Part shown: positions 1 through 19,577 of the stretch, in pieces | Position numbering within the stretch: the stretch's first letter is position 1 | Layout: every line of letters begins with the position of its first letter | Origin: CAWINH01 sp963837425 | GTDB taxonomy: Bacteria; Chloroflexota; Limnocylindria; QHBO01 | Assembly (NCBI GenBank): GCA_963837425.1 | Contig: CAWINH010000005.1 | Span: forward strand, 124,001-188,000 | Reading direction: 5' to 3' | DNA: 64,000 nt | The notes under the pieces: generated by a model | Databases searched by the model: none | Told to the model about the DNA's origin: nothing | The model's input: only the letters and a program-made list of their open reading frames with translations | Program-made: the position numbers and the translations under genes

Positions 1-188
1 CGGTAGAGACGCTTGTGTCCGGACCCGCGGTGGCGCACGGTGAGCTTGCCCTGGCTGTTGCGCCCCGCGCGGCGCAGGACGCGCTCCGTGAGCGGCTTGT
101 GCGGTGACTTGGCGGTGACCTCCTCGAACGTCGAGCGGGTCATCTGCCGCAGCCCGGGGCTGGTGGGTCGGTAGTTGCGAAGTGGCAT
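1..188 (-). CDS. rplB: 50S ribosomal protein L2, N-terminal part (cut by window edge)
   Basis: The first 62 codons of L2 are visible, read leftwards from the ATG at 186-188. The protein begins MPLRNYRPTSPGLRQ, followed by the basic stretch that contacts 23S rRNA; the rest lies outside the window. L2 sits at the subunit interface and is needed for 30S/50S association and peptidyl transferase assembly. It is the last visible gene of the S10-type run rpsJ-rplC-rplD-rplW-rplB and starts 4 bases after the rplW stop. Confidence 0.95.
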   Translation of the reverse strand, partial: MPLRNYRPTSPGLRQMTRSTFEEVTAKSPHKPLTERVLRRAGRNSQGKLTVRHRGSGHKRLY

Positions 189-192
189 GCTG

Positions 193-489
193 CTACACGG
201 CCTCGAAGAGCTCGATCTTCTCGCCGGGGGCGATCGTCACGACCGCCTTGCGCCACCCCGGCACGGTGCCCATCTGGCGGCGCCCACGTCGCTTCTGCTT
301 GGGCTTCACGCTCATGACCCGCACGCCGAGGACGGTCACGTTGAATTCGGCCTCGACGGCGGCGCGGATCTGGAACTTGTTCGCGTCGCGCGCCACGGCG
401 AAGGTGTAGGTGTTGAACTCGGTGGCACCCACGCTCTTCTCGCTGATGACGGGACGGAGCAGGATCTCGTGGAGCGAAGCGGCGCTCAT
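193..489 (-). CDS. rplW: 50S ribosomal protein L23
   Basis: This 98-residue protein has the usual L23 opening (residues 7-20 contain EILLRPVISEKS) and the usual length. L23 lies at the exit of the peptide tunnel and docks trigger factor and SRP. I chose the ATG at 487-489 because it begins the conserved region and overlaps the rplD stop by 4 bases, typical of translational coupling. The longer open frame upstream is antisense or out-of-frame noise inside rplD. Confidence 0.95.
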   Translation of the reverse strand: MSAASLHEILLRPVISEKSVGATEFNTYTFAVARDANKFQIRAAVEAEFNVTVLGVRVMSVKPKQKRRGRRQMGTVPGWRKAVVTIAPGEKIELFEAV

Positions 490-1115
490 GCGTACACCTC
501 CTGGGTGCGGGCCAGCGCGTCGCGGGTGAAGACGATCGTATCGGCTTCGAGCAGGTCGATGACGTTCAGGCTGTCGGCCAGGATCACGCGGACGTGACGA
601 AGGTTGCGCCCGGCACGCTCGACGAGCTCGTCCCGGGCGGGGAGCACGACGAGCACCTTGCCTTCCGCGTTCCAGCCGCTCAGCCGCTCGGCGAAGCCCC
701 GCGTCTTCGGCTCCGAAAGGTCGAAGCCCTCCACGACCCGCAGCGCCCCCTCGCCGGCCTTGGCCGAGAGGACCCCGCGCAGCGCGGCGCGGCGCATCTT
801 CGCCGGCATCCGCTGTTCGTAGCCACGCGGATGCGGGCCGAAGACGACGCCGCCACCGGCCCAATGCGGGGCGGTTCGGCTGCCCTGTCGAGCGCGGCCG
901 GTGCCCTTCTGGCGCCACGGCTTGCGCCCACCGCCACGCACCTCCGCGCGGGTCAGCGTGTCGGCGGTGCCGATGCGCCGGCCCGCCTGTTGGCGGACCG
1001 CCGCCTGGTGGATGAGGCTCTCGTTGATCGGCGCGGCGAACAGGCTGTCGGCAAGCTCGATCTTGCCCGACTCCTTGCCGGCCGCGGTGAGGACCTTGGT
1101 GTGGGCCATCGTCAT
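486..1115 (-). CDS. rplD: 50S ribosomal protein L4
   Basis: This is a 209-residue L4, at the usual bacterial length. The conserved loop is present as EVRGGGRKPWRQKGTGRAR around residues 60-78; it is the extension that lines the peptide exit tunnel. The N-terminus reads MTMAHTKV, so either of two in-frame ATGs could be used. It overlaps both neighbours by 4 bases (rplC upstream, rplW downstream). In some bacteria L4 autoregulates the S10 operon, but I see no obvious leader here. Confidence 0.95.
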   Translation of the reverse strand: MTMAHTKVLTAAGKESGKIELADSLFAAPINESLIHQAAVRQQAGRRIGTADTLTRAEVRGGGRKPWRQKGTGRARQGSRTAPHWAGGGVVFGPHPRGYEQRMPAKMRRAALRGVLSAKAGEGALRVVEGFDLSEPKTRGFAERLSGWNAEGKVLVVLPARDELVERAGRNLRHVRVILADSLNVIDLLEADTIVFTRDALARTQEVYA

Positions 1116-1747
1116 CTCGCCTTCTGCACCAGCAGCACGCCGTTGCGGGCCCCGGGGACCGCGCCCTTGACGAGGATGAGGTTGCGCTCGGCGTCGACCC
1201 GCACGACCTTCAGCTTCTTGACGGTCACCTGCTCATCGCCGAGGTGGCCGCCCATCTTCGTCCCGCGGAAGACCCGGCCCGGCGTCGTCCCGGCGCCGAT
1301 CGATCCGGGCTGCCGGTAGTTGTTCGAGCCGTGCGTCTTCGGGCCGCGATGGAAGTGGTGGCGCTTCACGGTCCCGGCGAACCCATGGCCCTTGCTCATG
1401 CCGGTGACGTCCACGAGGTCGCCCGCGGAGAAGACGCTGACGTCGAGCTGCTGGCCGACCTCATAGCCCTCGAGGGTCTCGACCCGGACCTCGCGGACCG
1501 TGTCGGGGCGCTGCAGCTCCTTGGCGAGCTGCGTGAACTGGCCGGCGACCGGCTTCGTCTGACGGCGCGCGACACCGGCACCCAGCTGCAGGGCGGCGTA
1601 GCCGTCCTGCTCCGGGGTGCGGAGGCGCGTGATCGTGTTCGGGGGCGCGGCGATGACGCTCACCGGGACGACGCTTCCGTCATCCGCGAAGAGGCGCGTC
1701 ATGCCGAGCTTGCGCCCGATCAGTCCTGCCGGCACGTCTTCGAACAC
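1112..1747 (-). CDS. rplC: 50S ribosomal protein L3
   Basis: A 211-residue L3 with the family signature GLIGRKLGMTRLF at residues 8-20 and the conserved late segment around GPKTHGSNNYRQPGSIG. L3 binds 23S rRNA near the 3' end and nucleates 50S assembly, reaching toward the peptidyl transferase centre. It lies 16 bases after rpsJ and overlaps rplD by 4 bases. The N-terminus has about six more residues (MFEDVPA) than many homologues, so the exact start is slightly uncertain. Confidence 0.95.
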   Translation of the reverse strand: MFEDVPAGLIGRKLGMTRLFADDGSVVPVSVIAAPPNTITRLRTPEQDGYAALQLGAGVARRQTKPVAGQFTQLAKELQRPDTVREVRVETLEGYEVGQQLDVSVFSAGDLVDVTGMSKGHGFAGTVKRHHFHRGPKTHGSNNYRQPGSIGAGTTPGRVFRGTKMGGHLGDEQVTVKKLKVVRVDAERNLILVKGAVPGARNGVLLVQKAR

Positions 1748-1763
1748 TCCCTTTCAGCCCGGA

Positions 1764-2072
1764 TCACATCTTGATCTCGATGTCGACGCCTGCTGCCAGG
1801 CTCAGCCGCATCAGCGCATCCACCGTCTTGGTCGAAGGATCGATGATGTCGATCAGGCGCTTGTGGGTCCTGATCTCGAACTGCTCCCGCCCGTCCTTGT
1901 GCACGAAGGGCCCGCGGATGACGGTGTACTTCTCGATCCTCGTCGGCAGCGGGACGGGTCCCGCCACCGCGGCACCCGTGCGCTGCGCCGTCTCCACGAT
2001 CTGCTCGGCCGACTGGTCGAGCAGCTTGTGGTCGTACGCCTTGAGCCGGATGCGGATGCGCTGCTTGGCCAT
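1764..2072 (-). CDS. rpsJ: 30S ribosomal protein S10 (NusE)
   Basis: A 102-residue S10 of normal length, beginning MAKQRIRIRLKAYDHKLLDQ, with the conserved core PLPTRIEKYTVIRGPFVHKD. S10 belongs to the 30S head and also acts with NusB and NusG in antitermination and transcription-translation coupling. It starts 5 bases downstream of the tuf stop, so it is probably cotranscribed with fusA-tuf, joining the str and S10 operons into one run as in many bacteria. Confidence 0.97.
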   Translation of the reverse strand: MAKQRIRIRLKAYDHKLLDQSAEQIVETAQRTGAAVAGPVPLPTRIEKYTVIRGPFVHKDGREQFEIRTHKRLIDIIDPSTKTVDALMRLSLAAGVDIEIKM

Positions 2073-2077
2073 CGCCG

Positions 2078-3283
<1,206 letters not shown>

Positions 3284-3317
3284 GGTGATTCTCTTCGTCG
3301 CTCCTCTTGTTGGGCGC

Positions 3318-5423
<2,106 letters not shown>

Positions 5424-5428
5424 GACGG

Positions 5429-5902
5429 CTACCACTTGAAGTGGCCGAAGGCCTTGTTGGCCTCGGCCATCCGATGGGTGTCTTCGCGGCGCTTCACGGC
5501 CGCGCCTACCCCGTTCGAAGCGTCCACGAACTCGGCCGCCAGCTTCTCGGCCATGCTGCGGCCGTTCCGCTTGCGCGCCGACTCGATGAGCCAGCGCATG
5601 CCAAGGCTGATCCGTCGGTCGGGCGGCACCTCGACCGGGATCTGGTATGTCGAGCCGCCGACCCGCTTGGGCTTCACCTCGATGAGCGGCATGGCGTTGC
5701 GCAGCGCGAGCTCCATGACCTCGACGCCCGAGCGCCCGGCCTGCTTCTCGCAGCGCGTGAGGGCGTGCTCGAGGATTCGCGAGGCGAGCTGGCGCTTTCC
5801 GCCGCGCATGAGCTTGTTCGTGAACTGGTCCATGGTCAGCGCGGTGCCGGTCAGCTGCTGCTCGTACTTGGTCTTGCGCGGGATGGCGGGACGTCGCGGC
5901 AT
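5429..5902 (-). CDS. rpsG: 30S ribosomal protein S7
   Basis: A 157-residue S7 (usual length 155-157), beginning MPRRPAIPRKTKYEQQ and ending HFKW. The conserved RNA-binding stretch includes KPKRVGGSTYQIPVEV near the middle. S7 binds the 3' major domain of 16S rRNA and starts assembly of the 30S head; in E. coli it is the repressor of its own operon. It sits 3 bases after rpsL and a few bases before fusA. Confidence 0.97.
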   Translation of the reverse strand: MPRRPAIPRKTKYEQQLTGTALTMDQFTNKLMRGGKRQLASRILEHALTRCEKQAGRSGVEVMELALRNAMPLIEVKPKRVGGSTYQIPVEVPPDRRISLGMRWLIESARKRNGRSMAEKLAAEFVDASNGVGAAVKRREDTHRMAEANKAFGHFKW

Positions 5903-5905
5903 GGG

Positions 5906-6325
5906 CTAGGCCTTCCCGGGAGCCTTGGCGCCGTACTTGCTGCGGCCCTGGCGCCGATCGCGAACGCCGGCTGCGTCGAGCGTGCCGCGCACGATGTGGT
6001 ACTTCACCGCGGGCAGGTCACGGACCTTCCCTCCGCGCACGAGGACCACCGAGTGCTCCTGGAGGTTGTGCCCGACGCCGGGGATGTAGGCGGTCACCTC
6101 CATCCCGTTCGTCAGCCGCACGCGCGCGACCTTCCGAAGCGCCGAGTTCGGCTTCTTCGGGGTCCGCGTCATGACCTGCAGGCAGACACCGCGACGCTGG
6201 GGCGCACCGCGTCCCATGGAGGCGGTCTGCTCCAGGGTGTTGAAGGTTCGGCGCAGCGCCGGCGCCTTCACCTTCTTGCCGGCCGGCTTGCGGCCCTTGC
6301 GGACCAGCTGGCTGATCGTGGGCAA
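5906..6325 (-). CDS. rpsL: 30S ribosomal protein S12 (TTG start)
   Basis: S12 takes part in decoding at the A site. The conserved N-terminus (PTISQLVRKGRK) begins directly after a TTG at 6323-6325, preceded by a GAGG ribosome-binding site at good spacing, so I start there, giving 139 residues. The open frame runs 40 codons further upstream, but that part has no S12 similarity and lies in the promoter-leader zone. The streptomycin-site segment TPKKPNSALRK and the following GVGHNLQEHS loop are intact. First gene of the str operon. Confidence 0.93.
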   Translation of the reverse strand: MPTISQLVRKGRKPAGKKVKAPALRRTFNTLEQTASMGRGAPQRRGVCLQVMTRTPKKPNSALRKVARVRLTNGMEVTAYIPGVGHNLQEHSVVLVRGGKVRDLPAVKYHIVRGTLDAAGVRDRRQGRSKYGAKAPGKA

Positions 6326-6482
6326 CGAGAACCTCGCGTTCGCTGTGGCTGTGTCTACTGCTGCCCCGATTCGGTCCCTTCCGAGCACACGGCGACCCTC
6401 AGAAAGGCTGCTCTTGAGCTTCAGCAAGGGTGCCCGAAAGGGCACACACGAAGGCGTCCCGCAGGCGGGACACCGAAGCCGG

Positions 6483-6512
6483 AGTATAGGACCCGCCGCG
6501 AGCGAGTGTCAA
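6483..6512 (-). promoter_or_regulatory. Promoter of the str operon (rpsL)
   Basis: On the minus strand the -35 is TTGACA (6507-6512) and the -10 is TATACT (6483-6488), separated by 18 bases. It lies about 160 bases upstream of the rpsL TTG start, leaving a long leader. The 3' end of the ABC ATPase gene is on the other side. Confidence 0.8.
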
Positions 6513-6562
6513 CCGAGCGCGGGGAGTCCGCGGCCGGTCGCATGCGACGCGCGCCTCCCTGC

Positions 6563-7630
6563 TCAGCGGCCCGGATCGTTCCCGGCGGGAAGCGGCCAGA
6601 CCCGGGCGAGCGACCAGCGCGCCTCGGCGCCGACGGCAAACCGCGGCGATCCGGCATCGCGGACCAGCAGCGAGCCGGCGGCGGTCTCGAGCCGGTAGTC
6701 GGTATGGGTGCCGTGGTAGGCGGCCGCGGCGACGCGCCCCGACAGCTCGCCGGCGCCGATCCGCGCCCAATCGGGTCGGACGAGCAATAGGGCCGGCGGG
6801 GCGGTCGCCTCCCCGGCGAGCTCCGCCTGCACGGTGACATCGCCGAGCCGCACGGAGGCCTTCGGCCCGGCGCCGGTCACAGCCCCGACGAGCAGCGAGG
6901 CAGGCCCGGTAAGCGCGGCCGCCCAGCGATCGACCGGACGCTCGTAGACGTCGACCGGCGTCCCGACCTGGACGATGCGCCCGTCCCGCATGAGGGCGAC
7001 GCGGTCCGCGACGGCCAGCGCCTCGACGACGTCATGGGTGGCGTGTACGGTCGCCACACCCGGCTGCCGATTCGGAGACGCAAGCTCCTCGGCGAGTGCC
7101 GCCTTGAGGGTCGCGTCGAGGTGGGCGGTCGGCTCGTCGAGCAGGTACAGGTGCGGGCGGCGGGCGAGGGCGCGGGCCAGCCCGACGCGCTGCTGCTCTC
7201 CGCCTGATAGCTCGGCGGGGCGCCGATCGGCGAGGTGCTCGATTCCGAGCCGTGCGAGGAGCTCCCGGGCCACCCGATCAGCCTCCGCGCCGGCGGCGCC
7301 GTCGCGACGCAGCGGGTAGGCGGCGGTCTCGAGCGCAGTCAGGTGCGGCCAGAGCGCGTAGTGCTGAAAGACGAACCCGACCCGGCGAGCCTCGGGCGGC
7401 TCCGCACGCCCGCCGCCGGCCACGCGCCGCCCGCGGATGAGAACCTCCCCGGCGAGCAGGTCGGTGAACCCCGCGATCGCGTACAGCAGCGTCGTCTTGC
7501 CCGACCCCGACGGACCCAGGAGGGCCAGCCGCTCGTCGGCCGCGACGCGCAGGCTCACCTCGTGGACGACAGGCCCGGCGCCGTACCCCACCGAGACGCC
7601 GCGCAGCTCGAGGGTCGCGTCGTCGCTCAC
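6563..7630 (-). CDS. Fe3+/spermidine-type ABC transporter ATP-binding protein
   Basis: A 355-residue ATPase of the FbpC/PotA class. Walker A GPSGSGKT is at 39-46, the Q-loop glutamine at about 89, signature LSGGEQ at 141-146, Walker B ending LLDEP near 163-167 and the switch histidine near 199. A C-terminal TOBE-like region (about 270-350) follows, as in iron, molybdate and polyamine importers. It overlaps the permease stop by 4 bases and follows the binding-protein and permease genes, so it should power that importer. The substrate is inferred from the partners, not proven. Confidence 0.88.
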   Translation of the reverse strand: MSDDATLELRGVSVGYGAGPVVHEVSLRVAADERLALLGPSGSGKTTLLYAIAGFTDLLAGEVLIRGRRVAGGGRAEPPEARRVGFVFQHYALWPHLTALETAAYPLRRDGAAGAEADRVARELLARLGIEHLADRRPAELSGGEQQRVGLARALARRPHLYLLDEPTAHLDATLKAALAEELASPNRQPGVATVHATHDVVEALAVADRVALMRDGRIVQVGTPVDVYERPVDRWAAALTGPASLLVGAVTGAGPKASVRLGDVTVQAELAGEATAPPALLLVRPDWARIGAGELSGRVAAAAYHGTHTDYRLETAAGSLLVRDAGSPRFAVGAEARWSLARVWPLPAGNDPGR

Positions 7631-9213
7631 CGGCTCCTCCGGGTGACGAGCAGGAAAGCGCCGCCGATGAGGACGGCGACACCGGTGAGAAGGACTCCGA
7701 GCGCGGAGGTGGTCGCAACGTCCCCGAGCTCCTGGAAGTTGAGAACGACGACGGCGAGCGTCGCGCTTCCCGGCCCGTGCAGGAGGCTCGACATCGTCAG
7801 CTCGTGCAGGGCGAGGATGAAGACCGCCAGCAGCGCCCCGGCGAGGGCGGGGCGCATGAGCGGCAGCACGACGGAGCGCAACGCCACGAGGCCGGATGCA
7901 CCCGATACCCGGGCGGCGAGGAGCGGCGCGCGAGCGACGGCGTCGGCGGCGCCGACCAGCGACCGGTGCCCCAGGGCCCAGAACTTCGCGACGTACGCAA
8001 TCCCGATGAGCAGCAGTGTGTCTCGCAGCGGCGCGCCGTAGGTGAGCAGCATCGCGACCGCCAGCGCCGAGCCGGGGACGGCGAACGGCAGGGCGACGGC
8101 GACCGACAGCGCTCGTCCCAGCCGACCCCGGCGGACGCTGAGGAGCAGCGCCCCGAGGGAAACAACGACGATCGCGCTGACCCCGGCGAGCAGGACGCTG
8201 CGGCCAAGCGCCAGCGGGATCTCGCCGCGGAGCGCGGCGGCGAAGTTGGCCAGGGTCCAGTTCGCGGGGACAGGCGGCAGGCCCACCGCTCGGGTCAGCG
8301 AGGCGCCGACGAGCGCCGCCAGGGGGATGAGCGTTGTCAGCGCGATGTAGGCCCAGAGCACGGCGGCGATCAACCTGCCGCGACCCCCGCGGTCGGGCGC
8401 TCCGGCCGGGGCGCCGGTCCGCACCGCGCGCCCGGTCGAGAAGAGCGTATCGGCCGCGCTCACGGTGACGATCGCGAGCAGCACGAGCGCGCTCGCGAGA
8501 ACCGCGACGCGCACGAAGGCCGCCGGGTCGGCCGAGAGCGCAAGGTCCTGGTAGATGCGTACGGTGACGGTGATCACCCGCGCCGGTGTCCCAAGGATCG
8601 CCGGGACGCCGAAGGCGTTCACCGCCGACACGAAGGCGAGCACTGCGGCGGCGCCCAGCGCCGGTGCCAGCAGCGGCATCGTGATCGAACCCGCGACCGC
8701 GAGGCGCCCAGCGCCCGAGGCGCGCGCCGCCCGCTCGGCGTCAGGCTCGATCCGGGTTGCGAGGGCCGCGGCGATGACGAGGTACGTGATCGGAACCGTC
8801 TCGACGATGAGGACCCAGACGATCCCGGGCAGACCATACAGGCCCGGCAGCTGGGCCCCGAACAGGTCGCTGGCCAGTCCGCCCGGGCCGTAGGCCCCGA
8901 TCCAGCTGAGTGCGGTGACGAAACCCGGTATGAGGAGCGGCAGGAGCATCCCGACGCGCAGCCATCCACGTCCCGGTACCACAGCGCGCTCCGTCGCCAG
9001 CGCGGCCGCGGCGCCGACCCCCACCGCCCCGACCGTGACGCATGCGCCGATGAAGAGCGTGGTCAGGATCGCGCGGCCCCCGAGGCCGCCGAGGGCCGTG
9101 AGCACCGCCCCACCCCCGGCCCCGGCCGCCGTGCCGATGAGGTCGGCAACCGGGAGCACGACGAGGACGACGACGCTGACGGCCAGCGCGATCCGGCCGA
9201 GGCGCTCAGCCAC
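7627..9213 (-). CDS. Fe3+-type ABC transporter permease (two fused permease halves)
   Basis: About 528 residues, highly hydrophobic, with two homologous permease halves and about 12 membrane segments, as in FbpB/CysT-like iron permeases. I place the start at the GTG at 9211-9213, which overlaps the stop of the binding-protein gene by 8 bases; the open frame extends further but into that gene. The first membrane segment follows immediately (residues about 6-28). The single long permease forms both transmembrane halves of the importer. Confidence 0.85.
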   Translation of the reverse strand: MAERLGRIALAVSVVVLVVLPVADLIGTAAGAGGGAVLTALGGLGGRAILTTLFIGACVTVGAVGVGAAAALATERAVVPGRGWLRVGMLLPLLIPGFVTALSWIGAYGPGGLASDLFGAQLPGLYGLPGIVWVLIVETVPITYLVIAAALATRIEPDAERAARASGAGRLAVAGSITMPLLAPALGAAAVLAFVSAVNAFGVPAILGTPARVITVTVRIYQDLALSADPAAFVRVAVLASALVLLAIVTVSAADTLFSTGRAVRTGAPAGAPDRGGRGRLIAAVLWAYIALTTLIPLAALVGASLTRAVGLPPVPANWTLANFAAALRGEIPLALGRSVLLAGVSAIVVVSLGALLLSVRRGRLGRALSVAVALPFAVPGSALAVAMLLTYGAPLRDTLLLIGIAYVAKFWALGHRSLVGAADAVARAPLLAARVSGASGLVALRSVVLPLMRPALAGALLAVFILALHELTMSSLLHGPGSATLAVVVLNFQELGDVATTSALGVLLTGVAVLIGGAFLLVTRRSR

Positions 9214-10204
9214 CGAAGATCGCCCGATCGGCAGCCAGGATCTGGTCACGCTGCGAGAACGCCGCCGCCCAGTCCGGCCGCACCTGGTCACCGGCCGTCA
9301 GGTCCCAGGGCACGTCGCCGCGCACCGGCTGCCAACCGGTCGCGGCGATCACCGTCTGGGCGTCGCGACCGAGGACGAAGTCGACGAACGTCCCGGCCGC
9401 TGCCGGATTCGCGGAGGCGTCGAAGATCGCGATGGGGCTGTCCATGGCGATCGCTCCCGACGAGGGCCAGATCAGCTCGACCGGCGAGCCGGCGCTCGCC
9501 GCGTCGCGCACCGTCTTGTCCAGCGCGAGGCCGACCGCGAACTGGCCCTCGGCGACCCCGGTGATCACGTCACCGACCGACTGGACCTGCCGGGCCCCGT
9601 TCGCCGCGAGCGCGCGGAGATAGTCGTATCCGTAGCCGTCGTCCAGGGCAAAGTAGGCGATCGTCCCGAGCGCGGATCCGGCGAAGCCCGGATCAGAGAG
9701 AGCCACCGCGTCGCGGTATGCCGGGTCGGTCAGGTCATTCCACGAGTTCGGCCGTGGCGAACTGCCCGAATGCGCGACGAGCACCACGTTGAGAATGCGC
9801 GTGCCCCAGAAGCGCGCCCGGCGATACGGGCTCGGCAGCGAAGCGGCATTCGGCGGGTCAGCAGCACGAAGCAACCCGTCCGCGTCGTACTGCTCGACCG
9901 AAAGCGGGTCGGTGGCCCACAGGACGTCGGCGTGGATCCCGCCGGAGCGGCGCTCGGCAGCGATGCGAGCATCGATCTCCCCGGTTGGGGCGCGGTACAC
10001 GTCCACGGTGAACTCGGGGTGCGCGTCGTGGAACGCGGCGAGCACCGCGTCCACCGTGTCCTGGGTGACCGAGGTGTAGACCCGGACCGTCGCCGCGCCC
10101 CCCGTCGCGGCGCTGCAGCCGGTCGTCAGCAGGGCGGCAGCCAGGACGGCCGCCGCCCAGCGCGCTGCGGTGAGGCGACGCGAGGGCGGGCGGAGAGCGT
10201 CCAT
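9206..10204 (-). CDS. ABC transporter substrate-binding lipoprotein, Fe3+-type
   Basis: A 332-residue extracytoplasmic binding protein. A lipoprotein signal is clear: basic N-terminus, hydrophobic stretch, then LLTTGC with Cys30 as the lipidated residue. The mature part starts with VRVYTSVTQDTVDAVL and has the AfuA/FbpA-type fold signs (VDVYRAPTGEI, LWATDP). It starts only 27 bases after the rpoC stop on the same strand, so read-through from the RNA polymerase operon is possible. Iron is the likely ligand by family resemblance; thiamine or phosphonate relatives cannot be excluded. Confidence 0.83.
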   Translation of the reverse strand: MDALRPPSRRLTAARWAAAVLAAALLTTGCSAATGGAATVRVYTSVTQDTVDAVLAAFHDAHPEFTVDVYRAPTGEIDARIAAERRSGGIHADVLWATDPLSVEQYDADGLLRAADPPNAASLPSPYRRARFWGTRILNVVLVAHSGSSPRPNSWNDLTDPAYRDAVALSDPGFAGSALGTIAYFALDDGYGYDYLRALAANGARQVQSVGDVITGVAEGQFAVGLALDKTVRDAASAGSPVELIWPSSGAIAMDSPIAIFDASANPAAAGTFVDFVLGRDAQTVIAATGWQPVRGDVPWDLTAGDQVRPDWAAAFSQRDQILAADRAIFGG

Positions 10205-10231
10205 CTCGAGGCACCCCGCCGGCCCGCGGTC

Positions 10232-14671
<4,440 letters not shown>

Positions 14672-14793
14672 GAGCGGCTTACGACTCCTGCGGTTGTTGC
14701 CGCGCTGTGCGCGATCTGCCGCGGCTGACCGGGCCCCGGCATGGGATGGACTCGTGGGAGCTCCGCGGCGCCTCCCCGGTGCCGCGGCTCGGG

Positions 14794-18276
<3,483 letters not shown>

Positions 18277-18325
18277 TCAGGACTCCTGTTGGAAGGCATG
18301 GTGAGGCGCGGACACGCGAACGGTG

Positions 18326-18354
18326 AGTATATCGAGGCCCGTCCGCTTCGTCAA
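18326..18354 (-). promoter_or_regulatory. Promoter of rpoBC
   Basis: On the minus strand: -35 TTGACG (18349-18354), exactly 17 bases, -10 TATACT (18326-18331). The IS1-type element begins at 18370, so the insertion left the whole core promoter but replaced everything upstream of about position -50, including any UP element. Confidence 0.82.
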
Positions 18355-18361
18355 CTGAAGC

Positions 18362-18369
18362 GCTCAACA
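18362..18369. repeat. Left target-site duplication of the IS1-family element
   Basis: GCTCAACA directly abuts the left terminal inverted repeat and recurs directly after the right one at 22153-22160. Eight bases is in the range known for IS1-family transposition. Confidence 0.9.
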
Positions 18370-18385
18370 GGTAGTGGCTCCATTT
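18370..18385. repeat. Left terminal inverted repeat of the IS1-family element
   Basis: GGTAGTGGCTCCATTT, matching the complement of 22137-22152 at 16 of 16 positions. Similarity fades after this point. Confidence 0.9.
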
Positions 18386-18435
18386 CAGCCACACCATTTT
18401 GCGAGCGCACACGCGGATGTGCGCCGTGACTCGTG

Positions 18436-19281
18436 CTAGGGCGAGGGCGGCGGCGTCCGCCTAGCAAGAATCGCCGTCGACTCTCCGATCTTACTGGCAT
18501 ACAGAGAGAGATCCGGTTCACCAGCGATGCGGCGCAAGTCGAGGATGATATTGGCGACCTGGTTGGCGATGTCTTGGAGCATGCCGATCGTGAGGTTCCG
18601 CTCGCCGAACGCTATCGCCGGGGTGAAGTGGATCTTCACTGCCACGGCTGGCGTCGTGACCCTTCCGGCTCGCCACTTCCAGACCTCTGCGCCTTGGCGC
18701 AAGCGTTTCCCCGGCGACCAATGCCGGAACTCCAAATCCTTGATGCGCCCAACGGGTACCGAAATCACCGGGGGTCCGGCTTGTCGCATGATGCCGACTC
18801 GGATGGCGCGATGCTTGTCGGCGTTGTCGAACTTGCGCAGGGCACCGAGGAGGCCATTCCCTCGACGGTACGGCTGCGCTCGCTCCACGACTGCTCGGTA
18901 TTTCGTGTCTACCCCGGCCAAGGCCCGCTCCCACGCCCCGGTGTCTTTGGCCTTCAGATACTCGATGCGGTTTCCGTTCAGGGGGAAGGCGACATGTTCT
19001 CGCTCCTTGGTAGGAGCGAGGGAGACTGCGTAGATTGCGTGATCGAGGACTGCACGCGCGTTGTGCATGGCGTCACCCGCGATGGCCGAAAACTCGGCTG
19101 GGATGGGCATTCGGAGATAGAACCGTCCGATGTGCCAGCCGTCAGCGTTCTGCTCGGTGCGGATTTCATAGGGCTCCGGCTTCATTCCGAGGAAGGCATC
19201 GGCGTGACGTGCCAGCGCTTGGATGTGCTCGTGTGCGCGATGGATCTTCGCGAACGAGCTGGCGAACGGGTCGGCGGCCAT
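18436..19281 (-). CDS. Transposon passenger protein of unknown function (281 aa)
   Basis: I do not recognise a named family. The protein is soluble and looks largely helical. It belongs by eye to a widespread type of hypothetical protein with a GD..HN.R..LDH core, here at residues 69-81, and a later FDNADKHR segment at 151-158. R76 and H81 form an R-x4-H pattern that resembles the catalytic motif of HEPN ribonucleases, but this is only a motif resemblance. It starts at the ATG at 19279-19281, 45 bases from the divergent membrane-protein gene. A -10-like TAGACT lies 7 bases before the ATG, suggesting a leaderless mRNA. Confidence 0.75.
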   Translation of the reverse strand: MAADPFASSFAKIHRAHEHIQALARHADAFLGMKPEPYEIRTEQNADGWHIGRFYLRMPIPAEFSAIAGDAMHNARAVLDHAIYAVSLAPTKEREHVAFPLNGNRIEYLKAKDTGAWERALAGVDTKYRAVVERAQPYRRGNGLLGALRKFDNADKHRAIRVGIMRQAGPPVISVPVGRIKDLEFRHWSPGKRLRQGAEVWKWRAGRVTTPAVAVKIHFTPAIAFGERNLTIGMLQDIANQVANIILDLRRIAGEPDLSLYASKIGESTAILARRTPPPSP

Positions 19282-19328
19282 GCGTGAGAGTCTACGCCGG
19301 ATGCGTGAGAGCGTATCCTCTCTCGCAT
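19280..19328. promoter_or_regulatory. Divergent control region with three TGCGTGAGAG-type motifs
   Basis: TGCGTGAGAG occurs at 19281-19290 and again at 19302-19311, 21 bases apart (two helical turns). A third, inverted copy CTCTCTCGCAT (19318-19328, one mismatch) makes an 11-bp palindromic pair with 19301-19311 around a 6-base centre. The block fills the whole gap between two divergent passenger genes, so it could be an operator for both. The same motif precedes the transposase and the small basic gene. Confidence 0.6.
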
Positions 19329-19571
19329 GCGCGGATTCCTTCTCGACGTGGGGCGGCGCGGACGAATACCAGTGGGATTGGTGGTGAATCTGCTGTCAGC
19401 CGTGGCGCTTATAGTCCCCGTCCCATCGCTCGGCGGAATGCCCCTCGATGTTCTCGGCGGGGTCGGTGTTCTCTTGGGGACGTGTGCCCTAGGTTGGGCC
19501 CTGTGGGATCAGCACGGCGAAATCAAGGGCATTGCCGCCCAGTTGGATTCGCGTGCGGCGATTGCGGCCGG

Positions 19572-19577
19572 ACTAGA
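19572..19577. repeat. Left target-site duplication of the IS481 element
   Basis: ACTAGA, repeated at 20612-20617. It fits the NCTAGN target known for Bordetella IS481. Confidence 0.88.
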
